A program made the position numbers and the translations under genes. From an uncultured Poribacteria bacterium (GTDB taxonomy: Bacteria; Poribacteria; WGA-4E; WGA-3G): a stretch of DNA of 64,000 nucleotides. The stretch is from NCBI GenBank assembly GCA_958295855.1, contig OY282383.1, positions 998,481 through 1,062,480 of the forward strand, read 5' to 3'. The notes under the pieces are model-generated. The model was not told the origin of the DNA, searched no databases, and was given only the letters and a program-made list of their open reading frames with translations. Shown one piece after another: positions 35,176 to 43,265 of this stretch; the stretch's first letter is position 1; the number at the start of each line of letters is the position of its first letter.

Positions 35176-35727
35176 TTCAACTCATCAAAAAATGTAAGAA
35201 ATAAAAAAGTTATTAGTTTGCTTCTCGCAACCTGATTTAGACTTTATTACGCTATTTTAGCAGATTTGGTTTAATTTTGAAAGCAAAAATTACATATTTT
35301 CATATCCTCTCCTTAGTCCCGTAGGGACGGTATGTGTCTAGACGTATCAATCTGAATCGCGGATTTACGCGGATAACGCAGATTAACGCGGATTTTGGGT
35401 GTCCTCTCCCTTCAACATTTTCTGTCCCTTGCTATTCCTTTCTTTGTAGGGGTAGGCCTTGTGCCTACCCTATGTTCTTGGAGCCAGACGCGCCGGGCCC
35501 CTACGCGCGGGGCATTCAGACGAACCTCACCGCACCTTACCAAAGATGCAGAACCGCAAAGCACCCCAAAATCCGCGTCATTCTGCGTTCTCCTCGATAA
35601 TCCGTGATTCAGATAGAGTAGGGCACACCGTAGGGGAAACCGGGCTTGTGCCTGCCCACCGTAGGGACGGCTACGGAAACCCACGGAGTGTGCCTGCTAC
35701 CTTGTGCCTGCCCACTGATGTAAAGCC
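35176..35727. other. Intergenic region with dispersed repeats
   Basis: Near the right end of the TPR gene a leftward promoter can be read: TTTCAA on the minus strand (35282-35277) and TAAAAT (35259-35254), 17 bp apart. The rest holds repeat fragments: gcggatttacgcggat near 35359, two inverted ggtaggc/gcctaccc segments near 35450-35470, and reversed copies of the gtgtgcctgc palindrome near 35680-35710. Short frames here are not supportable genes. Confidence 0.5.
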
Positions 35728-36540
35728 TTAAGGGGATACCGCCATCGCACAACGAAACCCGTAGTCGTTGTACGTGTCCGTAGGCGCAGGCCTGCCGCGG
35801 TAGGCGACGCGCACGGCCTGTGCGCTATCGTTCCAAGAGCCACCCCGCAACACGCGCGAACTTGTAACATTTGTAAAATTACTTATTGCTTCTGTTATAG
35901 CGCCGCCTGAAAACGGGTTATCACGCGGAGAACCCGCATAAAAATCAGCATCATACTCATCCAGGCACCACTCCCATACATTCCCGGCCATGTCATACAA
36001 CCCATACCCGTTCGCAGGATAACGCCCTACAGGCGCAGTATGTTCGTAACCGTCATCTGCAGTCTGATCGGCAAAATTACACTGTGTGCCGTTCGGTGCC
36101 GCATCCCCCCACGGATAGGTTTGGCCCGACAAACCACCCCGCGCCGCCTTCTCCCATTCTGCCTCCGTTGGCAAACGTTTGCCCGCCCACGCCGCATACG
36201 CCATTGCATCATGCCAACTCACAAAAATTATCGGGTGCTCATCCGTAGGCGAATACTTAGCAACCGAATTCCAATTCGGTGCACGATGGTCAGTGGCTTG
36301 AACAAACGCCATATATTGCCCAACGGTGACTTCATATTTGTCCATATAGAACGCGTCCACATAGACGGTATGCACAGGCTGTTCATAGGCATGTGCCTCA
36401 GCATCGTTGCTCCCCATCTCAAATTCACCGGCGGGGATAAGCACCATCCCATCGGGCGGTGCTTCAGGTTCGTCGCAGCCGCTTATGCCAACGGAAAACA
36501 CGCACAGTAGAATTATAGCGGACATGAAACGCTTTTTCAT
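35728..36540 (-). CDS. Formylglycine-generating-enzyme-like lipoprotein (SUMF1 domain)
   Basis: The 270-residue protein has a lipoprotein signal (MKKRFMSAIILLCVFSVGISGC) and a complete FGE-sulfatase/SUMF1 domain: MVLIPAGEFEMGS, VDAFYMDKYEVTVGQY, RLPTEAEWEKAARGG, YPWGD, DMAGNVWEWC and RVLRGGSWND...GFRCA. True formylglycine-generating enzymes have paired active-site cysteines near the C terminus. Here only a WEWC and the terminal FRCA cysteine are seen, so catalytic conversion of sulfatases is uncertain. Many SUMF1 proteins are non-catalytic lectin-like or regulatory domains. ATG 36540 has aaggag upstream; the longer frame is repeat-derived. Confidence 0.88.
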   Translation of the reverse strand: MKKRFMSAIILLCVFSVGISGCDEPEAPPDGMVLIPAGEFEMGSNDAEAHAYEQPVHTVYVDAFYMDKYEVTVGQYMAFVQATDHRAPNWNSVAKYSPTDEHPIIFVSWHDAMAYAAWAGKRLPTEAEWEKAARGGLSGQTYPWGDAAPNGTQCNFADQTADDGYEHTAPVGRYPANGYGLYDMAGNVWEWCLDEYDADFYAGSPRDNPFSGGAITEAISNFTNVTSSRVLRGGSWNDSAQAVRVAYRGRPAPTDTYNDYGFRCAMAVSP

Positions 36541-37110
36541 TTTATTCTCCTTACAAAGTAGCAGGCACAAGGTAGCAGGCACACTCCGTGTGCCGTAAGC
36601 AGGCAGGCACAAGGTAGCAGGCACACTCCGTGTGCCGTAAGCAGGCAGGCACAAGACGAATTATAGATGTAATGTCAAGTCATTTTTATTGCGTTTTGCT
36701 GAACGTGGCTGCGCCGATTTCCGATTCAGGGCCGCCGCCTGAAAATAGGCGAAAAAACTTTTCCCTTGACAAAGGGCTGCAATTCCCCGTAAAATATAGT
36801 GATATACTCCCCCTGCTAAAGCAGGCGGAAACCTCTTAGCCTCCGTGCCCGCAGAGTGGGTGGTATTTTCCCCTGCTTTGCAGGGGTTAACACCTGTAGT
36901 GTGGTATCAACAAGGGTTGCTCGCATAGCGAGTCTGACACCCTCTCCGCCAAAGGTTGATATCCCAACCTTGTATGATATAGTACATCACACTGACTTAT
37001 AATTGTCAAGTTTAATTCCTTTTCTACATCCCCACGCTGAAGCATGGGGAAACCTTGAAAACGGGGAGTTGATAAAACTGCTATCAACAAACAATAGAGT
37101 GTTCCACTAT
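36541..37110. repeat. Palindrome cluster upstream of tyrA
   Basis: This 570-bp gap is nearly all repeats. Two tandem copies of the GGCACACTCCGTGTGCC unit lie at 36557-36655. Three CCCC-type hairpins follow: near 36808-36828 (CCTGC-taaa-GCAGG), 36862-36892 (GGTAT/CCCCTGC family) and 37030-37050 (CCCCA...TGGGG). Paired TATCAAC/GTTGATA inverted repeats lie near 36905-36963 and 37068-37088. The mix resembles ends of IS200/IS605-like elements or REP clusters. No gene is supported. Confidence 0.6.
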
Positions 37111-38010
37111 ATGTTTACAGATTTACGACAGATTCGCCGAATTACAATATGGGGTGTCGGCTTAATCGGAGGCTCACTTGGACTCGCCCTGAAGAAGAAT
37201 GGATTTGGGGGTGAACGCGTCGGGTTGGGACGGAACATCAGTAGACTTGAGAACGCGCTTCAACACGATGCGGTTGATTCGGTAACGACAGAACTGAGGG
37301 AGGGCATCCGCAACAGTGAGCTTGTGGTACTTTGCATGCCTGTCGAATTCATTCCAACATGTGTGGCACGCATCGCTGAAGTTGTTGATACACAGCACTA
37401 TCCCATCGTGATTACGGATGTGGGTAGTACCAAAGCCGCCTTAGTGGAAAGGGTTGAGGAATACCTGATAAAGCGGGCTTCGCATGCCATCTCTTTTGTA
37501 GGGGGACATCCGATGGCAGGTTCACACGAAACCAGTGTGAGCGCTGCGCGTGCGACGCTTTTTGAGAACGCGAAGTGCATTCTGACTCCAACAGAAAACA
37601 CCGATGTGGATGCGCTACAATTGATTAAAAACATGTGGGAATTTATCGGGGCGGTGCCGCATCTCCTTTCGCCGAAAACGCATGATTTGCTCATTGGTGC
37701 GGCAAGCCACCTGCCGCATCTTATAGCCAGTGTGCTCGCCAATAGCGTGGCTACCGTCGAAACGGATTCCGGAAAAGCGTTGGATTTCGCCGGGGCCGGC
37801 TTTCGGGATACGACGCGTATCGCCGCCGGGGCACCGGCACTGTGGACAGGTATTTTCACTCAGAACGCGGATGTCCTTTTACCACTGATTGATAGCATGA
37901 TTGACAACTTAATTGAATTCAAAACCTTGCTCCAAACTGATAACCTTGCTGAGATTGAACGTGTGCTTCTCGAGGCACAGGTTATAGTTAAAAAGCGCGG
38001 AGAAGCATGA
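37111..38010 (+). CDS. tyrA: Prephenate dehydrogenase
   Basis: The 299-residue enzyme oxidatively decarboxylates prephenate to 4-hydroxyphenylpyruvate in tyrosine synthesis. It has the NAD motif GVGLIGGSLGLAL, then ITDVGSTKAALVE, FVGGHPMAGSHETSVSAA and FAGAGFRDTTRIA, all family hallmarks. No chorismate mutase or ACT domain is fused. The ATG at 37111 is the first sensible start; no clear ribosome site is visible. Its stop overlaps the cmk start (ATGA), so the two are translationally coupled. Confidence 0.93.
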   Translation: MFTDLRQIRRITIWGVGLIGGSLGLALKKNGFGGERVGLGRNISRLENALQHDAVDSVTTELREGIRNSELVVLCMPVEFIPTCVARIAEVVDTQHYPIVITDVGSTKAALVERVEEYLIKRASHAISFVGGHPMAGSHETSVSAARATLFENAKCILTPTENTDVDALQLIKNMWEFIGAVPHLLSPKTHDLLIGAASHLPHLIASVLANSVATVETDSGKALDFAGAGFRDTTRIAAGAPALWTGIFTQNADVLLPLIDSMIDNLIEFKTLLQTDNLAEIERVLLEAQVIVKKRGEA

Positions 38011-38690
38011 GAGGGCGCATGAGGAAGACAGCATATCAGGTGACGATTGCGATAGATGGCCCAGCCGGGTCTGGGAAAAGCACGGTTGCGCGACGCGTTG
38101 CAGAAAAACTCGGGTTTCTTTATCTTGATTCGGGGGCGATGTACCGAGCCGTGACCGTGTTTGCGATACGGCATGGCATTGCTGAAGATACACCGAAACT
38201 AATAGACATGGTGAAGCGATGCCATATTGATTTTGCCGATAATGGCAAAACGATTTTACTCAATGACGAAAATGTCTCTACCGACATCCGCTCCCCGGAG
38301 GTGAACAGCCTAGTTGCGGATGTTGCGAAAATCCCAGAGATTCGTCACGAGATTGTCAGGCACCAACAGCGCATCGGGGAAGAAGGAAGTCTCATCGCTG
38401 AGGGACGGGATTTGACGACTATTGTTTTTCCAAACGCTGACTTTAAATTCTACATTGATGCCTCTGTAACAGAACGCGCGGGACGCAGGTTGGCAGAACT
38501 CCGGGCCCAAAATGTGGATACGACGTTAAAAGCGGTTGAAGCAGGTATTCGCGCGCGCGATAAAAAGGATACATCGCGAGCGCACAGCCCTTTGCGAATT
38601 GCGGCGGATGCCATAAGGGTGGATACAACGCAGCGAACAATCGACGAAGTGGTTGATTTTATTTTGGGGCAGGTGAAAAGTAAGGATTAA
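38007..38690 (+). CDS. cmk: Cytidylate kinase
   Basis: The 227-residue enzyme phosphorylates CMP and dCMP. It has the P-loop GPAGSGKSTVA, YLDSGAMYRAVT, and an AEGRDLTTIVFP segment (usual form GRDIGTVVFP), followed by the KDTSRAHSPL lid region. The start ATG overlaps the tyrA stop codon. The tyrA-cmk-plsC order resembles the aroA-cmk-plsC arrangements of other bacteria. Confidence 0.94.
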   Translation: MRGRMRKTAYQVTIAIDGPAGSGKSTVARRVAEKLGFLYLDSGAMYRAVTVFAIRHGIAEDTPKLIDMVKRCHIDFADNGKTILLNDENVSTDIRSPEVNSLVADVAKIPEIRHEIVRHQQRIGEEGSLIAEGRDLTTIVFPNADFKFYIDASVTERAGRRLAELRAQNVDTTLKAVEAGIRARDKKDTSRAHSPLRIAADAIRVDTTQRTIDEVVDFILGQVKSKD

Positions 38691-38700
38691 CTGCGATTCG

Positions 38701-38792
38701 GTTAGGAAAATCTTCAATATCGCCTTGGGCACCTACAAGAAGAGCGGCAGCGCCGTTAGGAAACCTTTCAATATCGCCTTGGGCACCTACAA
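38701..38792. repeat. Two 38-bp direct repeats, 54-bp period
   Basis: Segments 38701-38738 and 38755-38792 are the same apart from three bases (gttaggaaa..., ttcaatatcgccttgggc, acctacaa) and lie between cmk and plsC. The interval 38739-38754 is unrelated. They may be degenerate members of a dispersed repeat family with cctac ends. Confidence 0.7.
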
Positions 38793-38803
38793 CAGAATTT
38801 TTC

Positions 38804-39442
38804 ATGTGGTATACCAATAATCAATTCTGGACACCGCGCCGTGTATACCGGTGCGGACATAGACTCACAAACCTTTTCTGTAAAAGCATGGGGCATCTTA
38901 AAGCACAGGGTGTTCACCACATACCCAGAGAAGGTGGGGTATTGCTCGTCTCAAATCACGTCAGTTTCTTGGACCCGGTTATCGTTGGTTCTGCTGCAAG
39001 CCGTGAGGTTCATTACATGGCGAGGAGTAATGCTTTCGACATCCCTGGCTTAGGACAACTCATTTCAGCCTATAATGCCTACCCTGTGAATAGAGGGGCT
39101 GCCGACTTAGGCGCGTTGCGAAAGACGCTCTCGCTTTTGAAAGCGGGCAACGTTGTTCTCATCTTCCCTGAAGGGACGCGTAGCACTGATGGTACATTAG
39201 GTAAAGCGCGGGACGGGGCGTGTTTTATCGCGCACCGCGCAGGCGTGCCGACGGTTCCTGTTTTTCATAGCGGGGCAGAACGGATGTTGCCGCGCGGAAG
39301 TCGACGCCTTCGCCGGGCACAGCTGCGCGTGGTTTTTGGCACACCCATTGAACTCACTGCCGAGGAATCTGAAAATAAGCGCGACATGTATAAGCAGATG
39401 GGCGAACAGATGATGCAAGCGATTGCGGATTTGCGAGTTTAA
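38804..39442 (+). CDS. plsC: 1-acyl-sn-glycerol-3-phosphate acyltransferase
   Basis: The 212-residue membrane-associated acyltransferase adds the second acyl chain in phospholipid synthesis. It shows the HX4D motif (SNHVSFLDP, near residues 50-58), the RGAADLGAL region, FPEGTRS and a VPVFHSG block. It starts at ATG 38804 with no clear ribosome site. It lies on the same strand as cmk but is separated by repeats. Confidence 0.9.
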   Translation: MWYTNNQFWTPRRVYRCGHRLTNLFCKSMGHLKAQGVHHIPREGGVLLVSNHVSFLDPVIVGSAASREVHYMARSNAFDIPGLGQLISAYNAYPVNRGAADLGALRKTLSLLKAGNVVLIFPEGTRSTDGTLGKARDGACFIAHRAGVPTVPVFHSGAERMLPRGSRRLRRAQLRVVFGTPIELTAEESENKRDMYKQMGEQMMQAIADLRV

Positions 39443-39521
39443 CCACTATTGAAAAGTGCCGCCCTCGGTTGTGGTGAGATTCTCTGATACAATGGCGGTG
39501 GGCGGGCACGGGGATGCGCCG

Positions 39522-40634
39522 CTACGTTGGATTCGCCAAAATGGTTAGCACATCGCCCTCTTGAACCTGATAGTTCTTACCCTCGGCTCTCAGCAACCCT
39601 TTACTTCGCGCGTGGGCATAACTGCCGCATGCGACTAAGTCAGCCCAGTTAATGCACTCCGATCGAATGAATCCACGCTCGAAATCGGTGTGGATTACGC
39701 CTGCGGCCTCAACGGCAGTTCGTCCTTCGCGAAGCGTCCATGCCCTGACTTCGTTGGCGTTTCCGGAAAAAAAGGTGATTAAACCCAATAACCGGTACGA
39801 GGTCTGAATGAACCGCTCTAAAGCGGATTGGTTCAATCCCATTTCAGCCATAAACATGTCGGCATCTGGGGCATCAAGTTGTGCAATTTCCATCTCTAAC
39901 TGTGCCGCGAGCACAATGACAGCTGTTTGTGGGTGCGCCTCATATTCAGCGAAGCGGTTGAGAATCTCAGTGGCGGTATCCAGTTGTGCCTCACCGATAT
40001 TGCAGATAAGCAGCAACGGCTTCTGTGTCAAGAACCCGTAGCCCCGTATCAACTTTTCTTCATTGACAGTTAGGGAGAGGGTGCGGAGCGGCTTTCCACT
40101 TTCTAGGGTTTGTTGGCACTGCTGTAAAAGCCGAAGTTCACTTTGGAGTGCCGGCGACTTCTGGTTTTGAAGCTGTTTGCTGAGCGTACCGAGTCTACCT
40201 TCGATAACCTGCAAGTCGGCGAAGACAAATTCGAGTGCTACCGCTTCAATATCCCGTATTCCATTAACGCTTCCATCAACGTGCGGTACTGCCGCGTCTT
40301 CAAAAAACCTAACGACATGGGCGAGCGCATCAACCGTGCGAAGTTCGCCCAGGATGTCGGCATCTAATTCTGCACGTTCTGGATGTTCGACATCCGGGTG
40401 AGTTAAGGCACGCGAAGTGCCAGCGACATCTACATAATCAATTGTCGCGGGGGTGATTTTTTTGGGTTGAAATACCGCCGCCAAGCGTTCCAACCGTTCG
40501 TCTGGGACACTCACAGTACTGAGGTTTATCTGTTTGCGGCGCGTGTAGCCCCCAATTGCTGCAGTGGCGTGTGCTAAGGCGTTGAACACGGTGGTTTTTC
40601 CAACGTGCGGTCTGCCTACAATACCGATTTTCAT
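39522..40634 (-). CDS. ychF: YchF/Obg-like GTPase
   Basis: The 370-residue protein is a ribosome-associated YchF-family NTPase. G1 is GRPHVGKTTVFNAL, which differs from the common GLPNVGKST. VDVAGTSRAL forms the G3 segment, and a helical domain and the C-terminal TGS domain (YAHARSKGLLRAEGKNYQVQEGDVLTILANP) follow. The sequence is more divergent than typical YchF, so a paralogous TGS-GTPase subgroup is possible. ATG 40634 is chosen over an in-frame GTG at 40652. Confidence 0.88.
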   Translation of the reverse strand: MKIGIVGRPHVGKTTVFNALAHATAAIGGYTRRKQINLSTVSVPDERLERLAAVFQPKKITPATIDYVDVAGTSRALTHPDVEHPERAELDADILGELRTVDALAHVVRFFEDAAVPHVDGSVNGIRDIEAVALEFVFADLQVIEGRLGTLSKQLQNQKSPALQSELRLLQQCQQTLESGKPLRTLSLTVNEEKLIRGYGFLTQKPLLLICNIGEAQLDTATEILNRFAEYEAHPQTAVIVLAAQLEMEIAQLDAPDADMFMAEMGLNQSALERFIQTSYRLLGLITFFSGNANEVRAWTLREGRTAVEAAGVIHTDFERGFIRSECINWADLVACGSYAHARSKGLLRAEGKNYQVQEGDVLTILANPT

Positions 40635-40645
40635 TTTATTTTCCG

Positions 40646-40674
40646 TTGACAACTTCTCCGTAAAATGCTAATAT
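40646..40674 (+). promoter_or_regulatory. Promoter upstream of the small membrane-anchored protein gene
   Basis: TTGACA (40646-40651) and TAATAT (40669-40674) with 17-bp spacing point right, diverging from ychF. The leader to ATG 40834 is about 150 nt. Confidence 0.6.
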
Positions 40675-40833
40675 ATTTTCCTAGGGAAACCATTTCGTTT
40701 TCGATTTTCTGTCGCTTTGAGGGAATCAGGCGAACGAAATGCGCCTACAGTTGCCGTGTGAATAGTTTCTGACCAGGGATTTCTGAGGTTTTCATCTATA
40801 ACGTGTAATTTCAAGTTATGAGGTAAATGCAAT

Positions 40834-41223
40834 ATGAGTAACCAGAAGGGAAAGTGGACTCGCCATATCAGCAAAGGGTTAACCGTGCTCTTAATATTCA
40901 TGGTTTGCCTCGCAGTTTTGCAATGGTTTATCATCAAAGAGCTATTCGGTTTCGGCGCGGATATGGTGAAAGACGCGCTGATGAAACAAGCCCCTGAAGG
41001 GGTGGACCGGTATTATATTGAAGGGACGTTTGAACGGGTTAAAACCGCTGGGCAACAATTACCTTTTAGTTTCCTCACTGGGAGAATCAGCCTCCGAAAA
41101 ATCAGAGCGGTCGGCAATTACGCAATAGAAGCGAACGCCGATGAATTCTGGGACGCTGAGGAAATTAACACCCTGCTACGGATGATGAACGCCTCTGTCG
41201 GATTCAAAGAGGAATTTGAGTAA
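40834..41223 (+). CDS. Hypothetical membrane-anchored protein
   Basis: The 129-residue protein has one N-terminal membrane helix (about residues 15-34, LTVLLIFMVCLAVLQWFII) and an extracytoplasmic tail of mixed charge. No family is recognised. It lies 34 bases upstream of a methyltransferase gene on the same strand and probably shares its transcript. Confidence 0.65.
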   Translation: MSNQKGKWTRHISKGLTVLLIFMVCLAVLQWFIIKELFGFGADMVKDALMKQAPEGVDRYYIEGTFERVKTAGQQLPFSFLTGRISLRKIRAVGNYAIEANADEFWDAEEINTLLRMMNASVGFKEEFE

Positions 41224-41257
41224 CTCGTCATGGAAACTGACACGCAACACCTAAATT

Positions 41258-42016
41258 ATGCAGATACATCCAACACCGCCCTATGAAAAATTCGCCTACG
41301 CCTACGATCGCATGATGAGAAACGTCAACTACACACGCTGGGCACATTACATTGAGTCGCTTTTCGACAAATACGATTGTAAACCGCGCCGAATCCTCGA
41401 TGTGGCATGTGGCACCGGTGCACTGACTGTCTTATTGGCTTCAAAAGGCTATGAGATAACCGGTGTCGATCGGGCAACAGGCATGTTAGATGTCGCGCGG
41501 GAAAAAGCAGAAAAGCACGATGTGCATATCGCATTCCATCACGGCGACATGCTCAATTTCCAACTCAATCAGCAGTTTGATGTCATCCTCTGCACGTATG
41601 ATAGCATTAATTATGCCATCAACGAAGACGAATTAAGCGGCGTGTTTCAATGCGTTGCGTCGCATCTGGAACCTGACGGGTTGTTTATCTTTGACGTAAC
41701 GACGGAGCGAAACATCGTTGAACATTTCCACAACAAAACGTTCTCTGAAAATCACGCCGACTATACCTATATTTGGAGAAATAGTTATCTCTATCACACC
41801 AAAATCTGCCGCACGCTCCTGACGTTTTTTATCCGGGAGGGCGAGTTGTTCCACCGGTTTGAAGAGGTTCACCAGCAGAAAATCTTTGAGGTGAACACTG
41901 TCAATGATTTGCTCAAAGCCGCCGGTTACAAGCCGTTAAGTGCTTACGATATGTATACCTTCAATCGGTGGAACCGCTATTCAGATCGGATTAATTTTAC
42001 GGCTCGCTTGGTGTGA
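41258..42016 (+). CDS. Class I SAM-dependent methyltransferase
   Basis: The 252-residue protein has the SAM-binding glycine motif ILDVACGTGALTVLLA (near residues 46-61), GVDRATGMLDVARE as motif II, and YDSINYAI in the substrate region. The closing YDMYTFNRWNRYSDRINF is typical of the small bacterial class I group. The methyl acceptor is unknown. It probably follows the membrane protein gene on one transcript. Confidence 0.85.
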   Translation: MQIHPTPPYEKFAYAYDRMMRNVNYTRWAHYIESLFDKYDCKPRRILDVACGTGALTVLLASKGYEITGVDRATGMLDVAREKAEKHDVHIAFHHGDMLNFQLNQQFDVILCTYDSINYAINEDELSGVFQCVASHLEPDGLFIFDVTTERNIVEHFHNKTFSENHADYTYIWRNSYLYHTKICRTLLTFFIREGELFHRFEEVHQQKIFEVNTVNDLLKAAGYKPLSAYDMYTFNRWNRYSDRINFTARLV

Positions 42017-42114
42017 GGATTGCGCGGTTCCGAGCTCTTTCACAAGAAGAGCCGGTTCCCCATCCAACCGCGCTATTTTGAATACGCTTTCCAAGCACAC
42101 CTACCTGTAAGGAT

Positions 42115-43167
42115 TTACAGGCCTTCTGCAATGAGATCGCCGACTTCTTCGGTGGTGTAGCCCATCCGTCCCGCGCCGAGGTCTTTGATTTTTCCGCTTG
42201 CGAGGAGGTCGCTTATCGATGTCTCTACACGTGCTGCGGCTTCTGCATGGCCGAGATGATCGAGCATCATTCCTGCTGCGCCTATCGCCGCGATAGGATT
42301 AATCTGGTTTTTGCCAGTATAACGCGGTGCGGAGCCGTGGATGGGTTCAAACATAGCGACGCTGTCGGGGTTCAAATTGCCAGATGCGGCAACACCCATC
42401 CCCCCCTGAATCATCGCACCGAGGTCGGTGATAATGTCGCCGAACATATTGCAGGTGACAATTACATCAAACCACTCCGGGTTTTTCACCATCCACATCG
42501 TCGTTGCATCAACGAAGGCATATTCCTTTTTAATGTCCGGATAGTCTTCGCCTACCTCGTCAAAAACGCGGCGCCACAGGTCGTGTGCGTAGGTGAGGAC
42601 GTTTGCCTTATCGCAGAGCGTCAAGGTGTTTTCCTTGTTGCGCTTTTTGGTGAGTTCATACGCATAGCGCACACACCGTTCTACGCCTTTGTAGGTGTTA
42701 ATCATCTCCTGAATTGCGACTTCATCGCGCGTGCCGCGCTTGAGAAAGCCACCAATGCCGGCATATAAACCCTCAGTATTTTCTCGAACGATGATGAAAT
42801 CGATCTCCTCAGGGCCCTTGTCCTTCAGCGGTGTAGGTACGCCTGGATAGAGTTTGACGGGGCGGAGGTTGATATAGAGGTCGAGTTCAAACCGCACCTT
42901 GAGCAGGATGCCTTTCTCTAAAATGCCGGGTTTGACATCGGGATGTCCGATTGCACCGAGGTAGATAGCGTCGAGCCCTCGCAGTTCTTCTAAAACTGAC
43001 TCTGGTAACACCTCGCCGGTTGCAAGATACCGGTCGCCGCCGACATCATAGTCGACTGTGTCGTATTGAATGCCTGCTTGTGCGGCTGCTGCCCCGAAGA
43101 CCTTCATCGCTTCGCGTGTCACTTCGGGGCCAATCCCATCGCCAGGGATGAGGCCGATTTTATACAT
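42115..43167 (-). CDS. leuB: 3-isopropylmalate dehydrogenase-like enzyme
   Basis: The 350-residue beta-decarboxylating dehydrogenase has [10 protein letters not shown] at the start, [15 protein letters not shown] with the substrate arginines, [31 protein letters not shown] for metal binding, and [16 protein letters not shown] for NAD binding. The family covers isopropylmalate, isocitrate, homoisocitrate and tartrate dehydrogenases. Leucine biosynthesis is the likeliest role, but no other leu gene is adjacent, so specificity is not certain. The start at 43167 follows gagaacctct with moderate ribosome-site similarity. Confidence 0.85.
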   Translation of the reverse strand: MYKIGLIPGDGIGPEVTREAMKVFGAAAAQAGIQYDTVDYDVGGDRYLATGEVLPESVLEELRGLDAIYLGAIGHPDVKPGILEKGILLKVRFELDLYINLRPVKLYPGVPTPLKDKGPEEIDFIIVRENTEGLYAGIGGFLKRGTRDEVAIQEMINTYKGVERCVRYAYELTKKRNKENTLTLCDKANVLTYAHDLWRRVFDEVGEDYPDIKKEYAFVDATTMWMVKNPEWFDVIVTCNMFGDIITDLGAMIQGGMGVAASGNLNPDSVAMFEPIHGSAPRYTGKNQINPIAAIGAAGMMLDHLGHAEAAARVETSISDLLASGKIKDLGAGRMGYTTEEVGDLIAEGL

Positions 43168-43265
43168 AGAGGTTCTCCTAACATGTTCCTGTCATGAATT
43201 TTAGACTGCTTATATTTTAACACATCTGGGGTGATATTGCAAATTGGGTATTTTATGGGAGGAGG

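Noticed and set aside
35334..35731. Several overlapping short frames between the TPR and SUMF1 genes
   Set aside because: They are built from dispersed repeat fragments in conflicting frames.
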